This document shows, piece by piece, positions 24,940 to 35,830 of a stretch of DNA of 64,000 nucleotides (within the stretch, counting starts at the first letter, position 1; every line of letters starts with the position of its first letter). The position numbers were made by a program, and so were the translations under genes. The notes below the pieces were generated by a model, which saw only the letters and a list, made by a program, of their open reading frames with translations, did not search any database and was not told the DNA's origin. This stretch comes from Gordionus sp. m RMFG-2023. Taxonomy: Eukaryota > Nematomorpha > Gordioida > Chordodea > Parachordodidae. Where the stretch lies: positions 34,201,366 to 34,265,365 of the forward strand of contig NC_088777.1 of NCBI RefSeq assembly GCF_954871325.1. Direction: 5' to 3'.

Positions 24940-25722
24940 TAGGCTGTGCCGATATTTTAGCGTTTTCAAAAATATCGGATCGGGTCGATACCTGGGAAAA
25001 CCGATCCGATTTTTTACTTTATTTTTTTTTGTTATTTTATGTTATGTATATTTATTTAACGTTATTATAATATTTTCTAAATTTTTTTTAAACAATGCAA
25101 ATGCACAACATCCTTTAAATTTTATTTCTTTTTTAAAATAGATTTATAATATATTAAAAGTTTTTTTATAAAAATAGAAAGGAACACCCAAAGTTTTATT
25201 TATTTCAAATCTTTTTAAATAATAAAGCCAATTTTTTATACTATAAATAAAAGCATTTTTTTAAATATGGTATCTGAATTATGGAAATATTTTACAAAAG
25301 ACAAAGATAATTTTGCAAAATGCGTTATCTGCGGAATCATATGAGTCTGCCTTTAGTAAGGCAGGGGATATAGATAGTCCATATCGTAGAAGCTTATTGC
25401 CAGAAAATCGAGAGGTTCTCATATTTATTAAAAAAATCTAATATATTATAATTTTATATATTAAATATTACAATTTTATAATTCATACCAACATAAAATG
25501 GATATATTATTAAATATATGTTTTTTTAATTATAGTTTTAATTGTAGAAATAAAGAAATTATTAAATGTATAATTTTTTAGCATAAAAAATATTGATTTC
25601 TTAATTTGGTTCAAAGGGGGGTGGTGAAAAATCAATATAAATATCGGATCGGTATCAATCGAATCGGTTTTGAAGCAATATCGAATCGGATCGGTGAAAA
25701 TATGTGGATCGGCACAGCCCTA
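24940..25722 (+). mobile_element. Nested hAT deletion derivative, copy 2
   Basis: It has the same ends as 11173-11984, in opposite orientation, flanked by aatataag and aatataaa (one difference). This is the same target site, reverse-complemented, as in copy 1. It therefore moved with the outer element and did not insert separately. Confidence 0.9.
25261..25440 (+). pseudogene. BED-hATC transposase remnant, copy 2
   Basis: The plus strand repeats the copy-1 arrangement. A BED-finger start (SELWKYFTKDKDNFAKCVIC) meets the hATC motif (ESAFSKAGDIDSPYRR) a few codons later in another frame, and the catalytic core is deleted. The junction is the same as in 11470-11637. Confidence 0.72.
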
Positions 25723-27577
25723 AATATAAATTAAATCATACGACAGTATTTGGCTGGGAGCCAACATTAAAAACCCAAGATTAACAAAATATTGGTTTTG
25801 GTTCAAAGTATTATGTTGAGTTTTTTAAACAATATCTTCTATTTCTTGTTTTAGTATTGCTATTGGTTTGACTATAATTATTAATAAATTTAAAGACTGA
25901 TTTAAAAACTTTGTTTAAATAATATATATATGGAATAGTGGTGTAGCCAGGATTTATCCAATAATAAAATTTTACAGAGAATTTCATTATAGATTTTATT
26001 TATTTTAAAATACTATATAAAACATCTCATTATTTAACCAGCTGTGTTGAGCACTAAAGCGCTCTTGTTTGTCTAATCAAAATTTTGAATTCATTGCTAA
26101 AAATAAATAAAGAATTGATACATAAAGATGTTATCTTATAATATATTATTTTTGTATAATTTTATTTATATTATAATTATATATATGAAATTTTTTTTTA
26201 TAAAACTATCTTATATATTCTTTTTGTATAGTTTTATTTTATTATATAATGTCGGAAAAAAATAAATATTATTTTTGTATATATTTAATTTTTTTAAGTA
26301 ACGAGAAGCCCGTTATGTTTTTGAAAAGTCGGTAATGCGCTTTCCTTTTTTGAAAAGGTAATGAGTAACGGTAACGCGTTTTTTTGTAGTAACGTTTACA
26401 GCACTAATTTTTTAGAAGATCTCCATTTATTTCTGGGAATTAAACTCGTCTAAATTTATGAATCGATACCATCGATACTTCGATGTATTTAACGATATCT
26501 TTGATTTTCATTTGTTTTATTTCAGGCATTGATAACATTTTAGTAACTATAAATTTTTCCTTTATTCCAATATTTGTGTATTCTTTTTGGTCTTTGAGTT
26601 CTCGACTAAGATTGGGAGTTTTTATTTAAATTGGAAAAATTAGTAAAACTATTGGATAATAAAGTATTAAACATTTTTTATTATTTAAGAAAAATTTTAA
26701 AAATTAATAAATATTTTACTAACACATTTTTTTATTTTAAATTAAATTTCCAACACATTTCTTTTAACGATTAATCTTCTTAATTAATTGCTTGTCCATA
26801 TTTAATTTCAAAAATCTTATTTTGTTTCCCTCCTTTTATTGTATAATGAGACTAGTGTTTATATATTATGTTTATTTAAATAAATTGCTTAATTATCTAG
26901 TATTTGATTTAATAGTCCTAACTTAGTAGCTTCCAATATAAAACGGTATCACGTCAATTCGGCACTGAAAATTCGGTGCAGCGACAATTCAGCACAGCGT
27001 CAATTCGGCGCGTAATTATAAATACAATTTTTTATATAATACTTAGTATAAAAAAGGAAGGATGATTAACTAGAAATCATTTTGAATGTTGGTCCTATTA
27101 ATTATTTCTTCATATTTATTTTTACAAAAATCTCAATTTTATTTACTAAATGTGTAATATCAAAAAAAATTAACAACCAATATCAATACCTATTTCTTTG
27201 GTTGACTAATTTACCACAGGTATGTTGATTTGTAGCCAATGTTATCTAAGCCGAGATTTTGGACATAAAAAAAGAAAGAAAAAGAAAGGTTTGGACCTCT
27301 ATCTCGAATCTTACAAATTATTTTGGCTAGAATTTAAATCGACCCTTTTTAAAAATAGACCCAGCCATGATCCAAAAAAAAATCAAATTAAGACTGACTC
27401 ATTTTTTAGATTTATTAAAAATCCCTAAATTCTATTAATCCTTTTAAAAGAATATATTATGCTTAGGCTAATTTTCTATTATATAAATCAAAAATGAATT
27501 AACGCACAATTTTTTTTATTTATTTTTAAAAATAGAAAATATAAACATACTATACAAAACATGCTATTAAAAAAACA

Positions 27578-28640
27578 TTATATTTGTAAATTAAAATTAT
27601 ATGAGATCCCCCTTAAATAATCATTAATCGGGCTATCTACATAGTCAGATACAATTAATATAATATTTTCAGCCTTATCCTGATACCTCTTTCTTGATCT
27701 CGGGGGTTGCGTACCAGAAATATATTGTTGAATTTTTGCTTCGGTTAACGATTGTTCTAACCATAGAGCATCTAAAAATTTCCAAATAGAGAGATGGTGT
27801 GATGATAGCAGAGATGAAAATGCTCTATGCCAACCTATAGTAAAAAATTGCAAAGTAGTAAATTATAAAAAATGATTGTGTAATAATAATTAAAAAGATA
27901 GCAAATTTTAAAAAAAATTACCTTCAACTGCATTATTTGTTTTTGGGATTCCCTCCAATGTAGCAACATATTGATTCGATAGGGGAATTGGAAACCTTGA
28001 TGGTTGTCTTTCTCCATTACGAAGAATTTTCCCAATCCAATTCGCTTCACAATATGTTATAGGATTATATAAGACCCTTTCATTATCTTGATAGAATGGT
28101 GTTTGTGTAAGTCCATAAAAAGCATCAACTACATCATCCATGGGAACAAATGCAAGAAAGAGCATTTGTCTAATTTTTATAGGCCACTCATATCCTGCAT
28201 CTTTATCTAAATAATGCGCTAATAACTGGCCATCACTCTGTATATGTCTCCAAATCGCTTGGGTCATATGAAAAAAACACCCTCTTACAGTTATTGACGG
28301 AAATGAATGTGTATAGGTATTTATTTCTGCTCAAGATCGATCATTACCGATATAGGGTTTAGATTATTTTTTAATCTTTTTAACTCATCCAAGACCCTTA
28401 TATATGTAATCTGGGTTTTATTCGGTTAGCGCAAAAATTGTGGGTACAATCGTTTATTTCTATAGGACATGGAGGGTGGTTCCAAAGTTGGTGAAAAATT
28501 AAGGGGGTTGTCTTAAATGTGCCACTGCATACCAGTGACTGCTTTCCTCCATCAATGTTAGGTTTTGGGCGGTAGCGAATATCAAAATTCTTGGCAGTTC
28601 CGGTTGCAAATGCTTGCTGTCATATTGAAGGAATGGCAAC
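27578..28640 (-). pseudogene. MULE transposase with an intron, slightly broken
   Basis: Minus-strand order: a SGTFKTTPLIFHQLWNHPP segment near 28520, where the family's DGTF catalytic aspartate is replaced by serine; KTQITYIRVLDELKRLK, then VMIDLE (about 28440-28340), whose aspartate is the second catalytic residue; GCFFHMTQAIWRHIQ (28280); and NNAVEG. An apparent GT-AG intron at 27835-27921 follows, and splicing gives VEGWHRAF, the typical MULE motif, then FLDALWLEQSLTEAKIQQY. The 91-codon end (27578) includes TQPPRSRKRYQDK. At least one stop and frame change lie near 28333. The N-terminal zinc-finger region is missing or unrecognised. Given the lost aspartate it is probably inactive. Confidence 0.85.
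27835..27921 (-). other. GT-AG intron in the MULE transposase
   Basis: 87 bases on the minus strand, beginning GTAATTTTTTTT and ending CTATAG. Removal joins GTTGAAG to GTTGGCATAG and restores V-E-G-W-H-R. MULE copy 2 has the same interruption at the same codon (about 33594-33703), with its donor mutated to TGAATT. Confidence 0.75.
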
Positions 28641-29109
28641 CCTGAACATGTTATTCTATAGATATCGGAGATAGAGGTCCAAACCTTTCTTTTTCTTTCT
28701 TTCTTCTATGCCCAAAATCTCGGCTTACATAAAATTGGCTACTAATCAACATACCTTATGTGGTAACTTGATCACTTAAAGAAATAGGTATAAATATTGG
28801 TTGTTAATTTTTTTTGATATTACACATTTAGTAAATAAAATTGAGATTTTTGTAAAAATAAATATGAAGAAATAATTAATAGGACCAACATTCAAAGTGC
28901 TTTTTAATCATCCTTATTTTTTTATACTAAATAATATATAATAAATTTAAACTGTAAAAGATATGCGCCGAATTGTCGGGCGCTGAATTTTCCGCGCCGA
29001 ATTGACGTGGAACCATATAAAACATGCCTTTTTAAAATTAAAAAAAAATATATTAGGCTATATCCTATAAAAAAAATAGATCTCAAAATTTACGCAAATA
29101 CAACGATAA

Positions 29110-29320
29110 AAAATATTTAAACCATTTTTAATGTAAAATTAAAGAATTGTGAAAATTTTCACTAAAGTTATGCAATTCTTAAAAAATGATTTGAATAATT
29201 ATTACATCAAAAAAATTTCCACCAATAGCCATACGATCGCATAATTATTATTTTTTAATAAAATAAATTAATAAAAATAATATTGGAAATTTTCCCTAGT
29301 TTCAGTGAGTTACCGAATTT
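29110..29320 (-). repeat. Inverted copy of the 16386-16640 repeat
   Basis: Read on the minus strand from 29320: GGTAACTCACTGAAACTAGG, an AT tract, GCGATCGTATGG, then a segment ending ACATTAAAAATGG. The order matches 16419-16640. Confidence 0.7.
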
Positions 29321-30259
29321 CTTTATTTAAACATGAAATAAAAATTAACAAATTATGTAAAATGTCAAAAACAACTACAATATAATATTTTTAATACCAA
29401 TCATTCAAAATAAAATAAATGTAAAACCGGTTTAAACAGTTTTAAAATGTTAATCCATGATTTTGTTCCCTCCTTTTAAAATTTTTTTATAACGGTTCCA
29501 TAGGTTTTATTTGACACCTCGATTAAATAGGGAATAAAATAAATATTTTGAGTTAAAAATTTCTTCCTTATATCTTTTTTTAAAATTGAGGTAGCAATGA
29601 GGAGTCTAGGTAAATATATTTTATTACGGGCTGTGGGCGGGTTCTAGCAAAATTAGAAAGATTTGCAGATCTCTAATGGGCCCAGTAACTGAAAAGTTAG
29701 AATTCTGTTATAATCTAAAATAGCCATTTTTTATTTGATAATAATTTTAATATAAAATTAAGCATAATTAATTGTATTTAAATCTAATTTGGTTAACTTA
29801 ATTCTTCTTATATGATGTATTCAAATTTATTCCTAGATTAGTAGTTAGTACGCTAAAGGCGAGGTGACTAAAATTTCCACTTTATTTGATGACGCAGAAA
29901 TATACCTTATCTTTATGAGATGAATACGATATGTAGTGGAGACTGGAGTTATAATGCCCATAAAAAATAGTTGTAAAAAAATTAGATGGATCGAATTTTA
30001 AAAATATTTAAACGTAGTTTTATTCTTTTCATATACAACAGTAGAAATTAATATTTAGAAAAAAATATATTTTCATTCTATATTAATATAAATAGAAAAT
30101 TTAAGAAAAAATATATTTTCATTCTATATTAATATAAATAGAAAATTTAAGAAAAAAGAAAAAAGAAAAACCAGCTGTTCGCAGTGACTGTTATAGAGTA
30201 GCAATTCTTTATTTTTTTATTTTTAAAAAAAAATTTACATAAAAATTTTAATCCTAAGT
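29321..30259. other. AT-rich stretch; one tandem duplication
   Basis: No gene recognised. About 30055-30155 contains a direct duplication of roughly 50 bp (unit containing ATTTTCATTCTATATTAATA). Confidence 0.5.
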
Positions 30260-30366
30260 TAGTATTGTTTAGCGAAATCTCGAGGGTTAGCAAATATTTT
30301 TCTAGCTAAAATATTGAGTTAGGCGTTTTTAAAAATCGGCTCTAATCTAGCCGTTTAACTAAGCTA
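30260..30366. mobile_element. 107-bp MITE, relative of 14885-15068
   Basis: It starts TAGTATTGTTTAGCG and ends CCGTTTAACTAAGCTA. An exact 8-bp TSD, tcctaagt, is at 30252-30259 and 30367-30374. The core AAATATTTTTCTAGC and TTGAGTTAG resembles the 184-bp MITE but is shortened. Confidence 0.88.
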
Positions 30367-30374
30367 TCCTAAGT

Positions 30375-32940
30375 AAATAAATGAGAATACTTTTCAAATT
30401 TGTTAAATGCATCAGGTTCATCCATATTATATATATCACCGAGAAGAACTTGTCACATGAAACTGCCATATAATTTACAAAAACAGGTCAACCATCTTCA
30501 TATTGTCATTCGTGACCCTATAAAAACTAGTGGCTTCTAGTGTTCTTATAAATATAGTTGGATTTTTTTATTAAAATATATCCCTACTTAAAATTGGCTA
30601 ATACACACCTTCACAAAACATGCACCAGATATTCACATTTAATTAAAATTTAATTTAAAGATATTAAATTACCAAAAATATTGTCAATATTTTTATCCAT
30701 CATAATATTGAGAGTACTTTATCATTTTGAATTGATATTTAGTCTGAGTAACTTTTATAAAATAATTTATTTGTAAAAAATGTAAAAAATTAAAGTTACA
30801 TTTAACGTGTTAAAATTTAAATTTGCATTTGAAACATTTGATGAGCATATTTCTACGAAATATTTTTAGAACTATTTCAGCATCTTATTAAAATAGATCT
30901 AAGGTTTAAATTTCAAATATCAAAGTTTATTAGTTTTAAAATTATTTGACAAAAAATACTTGTACAGAAAACTATCTCCGATCTCCTATGCCTATATAAT
31001 GAGAGGTGATTGTGGATTTTCCATATTTTGATAAAATATATTAATTAGATAGTCAGAATTCCGGGGGAGGGGGTGGGTAGGATTAAACTTTTTTTCGAGA
31101 TCCTCCTCTCCAAATTCCCATTTGCCGACCTTCTACCGGGTTCTGTCTATAAATTCTAATTAAGCATGATTTTACTTTAGTTGTTTTTATTTTGTTTTTT
31201 TTTAATATATAATATCTTTATATATCATTTCCATTAATGTTGGCTATACAATTGGAAGCACTAATTCGAATCTATGCTAATATTTCTTGCTTTATTAGTG
31301 TCTTTGAGTGTTTTAACCAATATAGTAGCCAATATATAGGAAAAAAGAATTAGCAACAAAATTCAACTTTTATGATCAAAAATTGATTGAAAGCATTTTC
31401 CTTAATTGTATATTATATTTATATTTTAATCTGTTTAAAAGACAGTATAAAAGAAAAAAGTTATTAGCTAAAAAATATTGTCAAAATTGACATCATGCCA
31501 AAATCTAAAATATAGAAGAACTAAAAATATCTGATTCTTACTAATATTTAGTAGTACAACTATTACTTAATTCCTTCATCAGTTGCGAAACACAAAAAAG
31601 AAATCGAGATTTAGACAAAATAAAAACATTGATGTCGCGCTTCTTAAAGTGAACCAATGTTTTAAAATATTAATTTTGAAACTTTTATTGAACCATCAAG
31701 GAGGGTTTAGTACTTTTTGTTGCTTTAATCTGTTTGGCAGTGGTTTAAAAGAGAAAAGGTTTTTGGTAAATTATAAAAAACCCCGATTCAAAATGAATCT
31801 TATGATTTAACTATCTTTCTAGATATTATTTATTCCTTTCAGATTATTTAAAAATTTTCAAGTAAAATAGTTAACCTTAAGCCTGAAGTTTACCTAACTT
31901 TTTTAAGGGCCATATATAATGCTATGCATTTAAGTTTAATACTTCAAACCGTTTGGTAACAAGTATAAATAAAAATTATTAACAAAATTTGAAAAATTCT
32001 AATAATGATATAAAGAATCAAGATAGATCAAAAAAATGTTAAGTACTAAAGAGGTTATAATAATTAAAAATTCTATCATAAAAATCAAATTCTTATCGTA
32101 TTTTATAATGTGATTTGATGGATGCCATAACTTTGGTACTTTTATAATTTAGTAGCGCATAAGGTAATCAAATAGATTTGTAGCATCTTTGAAATGTGAA
32201 GCCAAAATAAGATTAATTGGTTATGGTAAAAATGGAAACTATTATTCTTATCCTCAAGCACTAGGGTTGAGCGATTTTTAAGTAAAGTATTACTAATATT
32301 AAATATACTTCTACACTTGGGAATAGAAAGGGTCAAACGTCTTCTTACTAATTAAAGCATCTCTGCCAAGCGTCTCCAGTTTTTTCAATTTTTTTAAATA
32401 TAATTTATAATATTTTTTTAATGTTTAAAAATTAATAGCTATTGTATTGTTTATTCTTTGATTTTAGGATTTTTTTCACGCACTTTTTAAATAAAAGAAG
32501 AATTTTCTGAAATAATTTTATAAGAATAAAAAAAATTAAGGAGGGATTTTTAGAAAGAAATGAAAGCAAATGTTAGTCTTGATATTAACATAAAATATTA
32601 TGAAGGCTAAATTTTACCCAATCAAGTGTGGGAGAGAGGGGGGGGTTCCTTTCTATGCCACTAATATTAGTTGAATATATATTTATTACTTTCAACATGT
32701 ACAAATTATTTAAAACATATTTGAATATCGCATTATTTTTATAAATCATATTATGTTTATATCATAATCATATTTGTTAAAAATTATTTATTTTAAAAAC
32801 ATTTGTATTTGTAATTTATGATTAAAAAAAATTATTCTTGCTAGATAAGAGGTGCATAGTTAAATCACTAAATATATAGTACATTAACACATTTCATCAA
32901 GGTATTGGAAGATTTCTGGATCAACTTTCATAAAAAAGGT
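30375..32940. other. AT-rich stretch; one probable hAT relic
   Basis: Apart from the hATC-like ORF at 32142-32336 I see nothing that I can name. The 75-codon ORF at 31583-31810 is basic and unrecognised, and there is a short G-rich run near 32640. Confidence 0.45.
32142..32336 (-). pseudogene. Possible hATC (transposase C-terminus) relic
   Basis: A 64-codon minus-strand frame contains SIFNISNTLLKNRSTLVLED followed by FHFYHN. The spacing of FS-IS-TLLKxRSxL-E-x-FHFYHN resembles the hATC dimerisation motif. No terminal repeats were found around it, so it is either a fragment or a chance resemblance. Confidence 0.4.
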
Positions 32941-33409
32941 CAATTTTTGGGTTTCATGGCAATTCGGCGCAGCGACAATTCGGCGCGTATCTAATACAGC
33001 TGCAATTTATTATAAATTAAATTTATTAGTATAAAAAAAGGATGGTTAGATAGAAGTCATTTTGGATGTTAGTCCTATTAATTATTTCTTTATATTTTTT
33101 ACAAAAATCTCAATTTTATTTACTAAATGTGTAATATCAATAAAAAATTTAATAATATCAAAAAAAAATTAAAAATCAATATTTATACCGATCTTTGGTG
33201 AACCAATTTACCATATTATAAGGTATGTTGATTAGTAGCCAATAAATATTATGTAACCCTGGAGATTTTGCGCATAAAAGAAAGAAAGAAATAATAAAAA
33301 AGAAAGGTTTGGACCTCTATCTCGAATCTTATTATTTTGGCTAAAATCTTAATCGACCGTTTTTAAAAATATGACCAAATCGGCCCGACGAATTAATTCG
33401 CAATTTTTA

Positions 33410-33930
33410 CAAACACCCCTTTATCAAGATAATGAAAGAGTCATATCTTATTACATACTTTATAGAGAATTGGATTGGTGAAATTCTTTGTAATGGAGAT
33501 AGACAAGCACCAAGGTTTCCAATTCCCCGTTAGAATCAATATGCTGCTACATTGGAGGGACTTCCAAAAACAAATAATGCAGTTGAAGTGAATTTTTTTT
33601 TTAAATTTGATATCTTTTGATCATTATTACACTATCATTTTTTATAATTTACTTTGCAATTATTTTTTAAAGATTGGCACAGAGCATTCTCATCTCTTCT
33701 ATCATCGCACCATCCCTCTATTTGGAAATTTTTGGATGCTCTACGCTTGGAACAATCGTTAACCGAAACAAAAATTGAATAATATATTTCTGGTACGCAA
33801 CCTCCGAGATCAAGAAGGGTATATAGGAATACTTCTGAAATTATTATATTAATTGTATTTGACTATGTAAATCGCCCGATTAATGATTGGATCGCATATA
33901 ATTTTAATTTACAAACATATTAATGATATT
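33410..33930 (+). pseudogene. MULE transposase C-terminal remnant
   Basis: The plus strand from about 33410 matches the copy-1 protein from TPFYQDNERV onward, through NNAVE. It then continues after the intron position with WHRAFSSL- and FLDAL-like sequence to the stop near 33920. Several frame breaks and a mutated intron donor are present. Everything upstream of TPFYQDN is deleted. Confidence 0.75.
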
Positions 33931-34284
33931 TTTTGCATGTTTTATATAGTATATTTATATTTATTATAGTCATTTTATATATAAATTAAAAAATTGTGCG
34001 TTAATTCGTTTTTGATTATTTTATAATAGAAAGAATTAACTAAACATAATATCAGAGTTGTTAACGCTCCTTTTTAAAAGTAGCTAGCTCCCGCTCCTAC
34101 CTTCTCAAAAGGAGCTAGCTCCCGCTTCCGCTACTACATTTTTAAAAGGAGCTAGCTCCCGCTCCAAGTAATGGAGCGCCACTCCATAACCACTCCTTTG
34201 ATTTTCATTTTTTTAAAAGGTACGAGAAACAAAATCATATTTTATCAAAAGGTTTTATTTATATTAAATGATCTATCAAAATAT

Positions 34285-34578
34285 TTATAATCTTTTATTA
34301 GCCTTTAAAAGTAATAAATTTTCTAAATTAGAATCTAAAAAACATCCATGCTTCTCCCCTATGACCTGTTTTGCAAAACTAAATAAGCGCTCCACAGGAG
34401 CACTAGAGGGAAGCGGGGTATTGTATTTTATAAAGAAATTTTTTAATTCAGGTATAAAAAATGAGGTTGAACAAGTAATGAGAAAATTAAAATAAATATT
34501 ATAATATATTTTAAAAAGCATCATATCTAACAACCCAGGCTCAACTATAATGAATTGCCCAAGAATAATTATAACCAT
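34285..34578 (-). pseudogene. hAT transposase C-terminus (hATC)
   Basis: A 97-codon minus frame ends with TPLPSSAPVERLFSFAKQVI and then GCFLDSNLENLLLLKANKRL, a textbook hATC dimerisation motif. Its last residues are almost the same as those of the hAT at 20591-22471 (NLENLLLLKAN), so the two elements are one family. The matching BED finger (AKCLLW ... SNLKKHLKVKN) lies at about 35930-35810 on the same strand. The second cysteine of the finger reads as tryptophan, and the catalytic middle is replaced by a retroelement fragment. It is not functional. Confidence 0.8.
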
Positions 34579-34772
34579 TTTAAAAAAATTATTCCAAAAT
34601 AAAAAAATCTAGTTATCATTTCAATATAAGATATAATAATTTAAATTTTCATTATAATAAATTTTAATATATTTAAAAATGTTTGAAAAATATATAATAA
34701 TACTATCTAAAAAAAAGAACGGAGATGGTGTGACGCAGGGAAACAAAAATGAAAAAGGAACGTAAGCGTTGT

Positions 34773-35830
34773 CTATGATAGCTCTTTGGCTAGAAGGCTA
34801 CCATTGAAACTGATATAATTAGCTTTGTGAATCGCTATGCATAATCGTTGACGAAGAAAAAAACCCTCTCGAGGTTCTTCTGAGAGTTTGCTGATTTGTG
34901 ATCCTAAGTTTTTGAAAAATGCTAAGGCGAGTTTGCCGAAGGTGCCAAGAGTGGTTGATATGATTGGGATGAAGCAATGATCGTTTATTATTTCTGTGTA
35001 TTTAGAAATTTTAAGTTGTTCCTTCTGGTCAAGGATGTTGATGGCGTGGTTGGATGGGGCCAAGGGGTCAATACAGGAATAGTCCCATACCAAAAGTTGG
35101 CCTCTCCTCCATGGGATTTGAGAGATCCCATCAGGACGTTTACCATCAGATCTAAAAAGACCCTGTGGTTCTAACGTGGAAGGAATTTGGGCGGATTTCA
35201 GAGCATGTTGGATGATTGTATTACATTGCTTGTGTCTGATGAATCGTCCATTGCAGGAGCGACAATGTAAACTATGTCTACCCTTCGAGTCAACTGGCGA
35301 GTTGCACCCTGAGCAGATGTGGGGGTGAGTGATGGAACAATTTAGACGAATGCCGATGGCATGGGTAAATTCATTGTTGGATAGTTGAAGCTGAAGATTG
35401 GTAGATGGGATGGCCTCAAGAAACTCATGTCCCGTACCATTGAGCAAGGAAGAGAATAGGGTGCGGTCGGTAGATTGCATGCTAGATAAGAGAGTTTCAA
35501 CGCAGCGAGCAACCACTGGTGCATCCCAGTCTTTCTGTTTATGGGTTGTGGGGGGATGAGAATCAGCATTGATCCTTGTTTTCCAAATATCCTTAGCCAC
35601 AATTAAGGAAAGGTCTTCTTTAGAATTATGGGCGGTGGTTATTGGCTTTGTCAAGAGACTACTCGATATGAAAGTAGTTGTTGCTAAGTCAAGTGGAGAT
35701 CTGATGCCGAGACCACCAAATTTGGTTGGAAGAGTTGCTTGGGCCCAAGCGGTTTCGTTGAATCTGATATTTACTATTTTTTCGGTTAAGTCCTTTATTC
35801 CTTTTTCGTTTGTATTTAAAAGAAAGATTT
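34773..35830 (-). pseudogene. C-terminal part of a retroelement protein with a PD-x-D nuclease-like motif
   Basis: Open on the minus strand from about 35830 to the stop at 34773 with no internal stop, roughly 350 codons. The first part, ETAWAQATLPTKFGGLGIRS, is the linker usually found after RT in a protein type abundant in marine invertebrate genomes. The second part has CSGCNSPVDSKGRHSLHC (a CCHC-type cluster), then RSDGKRPDGISQIPWRRG and LLVWDYSCIDPLAPS. The spacing RPD then WD resembles the restriction-like endonuclease of R2-type LINEs; that functional reading is inference. There is no RT core, so it is a 5'-truncated copy inside the hAT. It is unusually well preserved. The clade is not resolved. 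Confidence 0.6.

Larger units (their letters stand above)
24251..26406. mobile_element. Composite non-autonomous hAT, copy 2 (inverted)
   Basis: It is the reverse complement of 10504-12625 over its whole length, including the nested hAT at the same internal site. The ends are TAGTGCTGTTAAGTAACG on the left and TAGTGCTGTAAACGTTAC on the right read inward. The flanking 8-mers attctttt and atttttta match at six of eight positions, as expected for an older insertion. It sits inside a mariner-like transposase gene. Confidence 0.9.
23417..26640 (-). pseudogene. Tc1/mariner-like transposase, interrupted
   Basis: The N-terminal helix-turn-helix part lies upstream of the hAT, about 26640-26420 minus: MLSMPEIKQMKIKDIVKYI and then IHKFRRV. 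After the hAT, about 24240-23417, comes a second HTH (NILTIQEIIEKIF, QKRKLSKYFKNIGWSKNEL), then a LDET first aspartate near 23960, IIVMDNVSIHRSHL with the second aspartate, and LLSYSPQLNPIE with the glutamate. The last two acidic residues are 31 residues apart by my count, shorter than the 34 usual for Tc1. A frame change separates the first aspartate from the main 110-codon frame, and another lies just before the C-terminal piece (23611-23417). IS630/Tc1 transposases cut and paste at TA sites. This copy is inactive. Confidence 0.78.
23243..26799 (-). mobile_element. Tc1/mariner-like (IS630-type) transposon split by a hAT
   Basis: Inverted ends share CAAGCAATTAATTAAG followed by GATTAATCG; the left lies at about 23243-23272 and the right at about 26768-26799. 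The exact outer bases and a TA target site could not be fixed. A DDE_3 transposase on the minus strand is interrupted by the composite hAT at 24251-26406, whose TSD (attctttt / atttttta) is decayed. Confidence 0.75.
26945..29014 (-). mobile_element. MULE (Mutator-like) transposon, copy 1
   Basis: The ends are GGTATCACGTCAATTCGGC and, read inward from the right, GGTTCCACGTCAATTCGGC. An exact 9-bp TSD, atataaaac, is at 26936-26944 and 29015-29023. The inverted repeats are very long: about 26945-27310 corresponds to 28670-29014, including an AGAAAGAAAAAGAAAGG tract. A MULE transposase gene on the minus strand fills the middle. The long TIRs and the 9-bp TSD are classic for Mutator. Confidence 0.94.

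Noticed and set aside
31583-31810. 75-codon basic ORF
   Set aside because: Lysine/asparagine/phenylalanine-rich with no motif; expected by chance in this composition.
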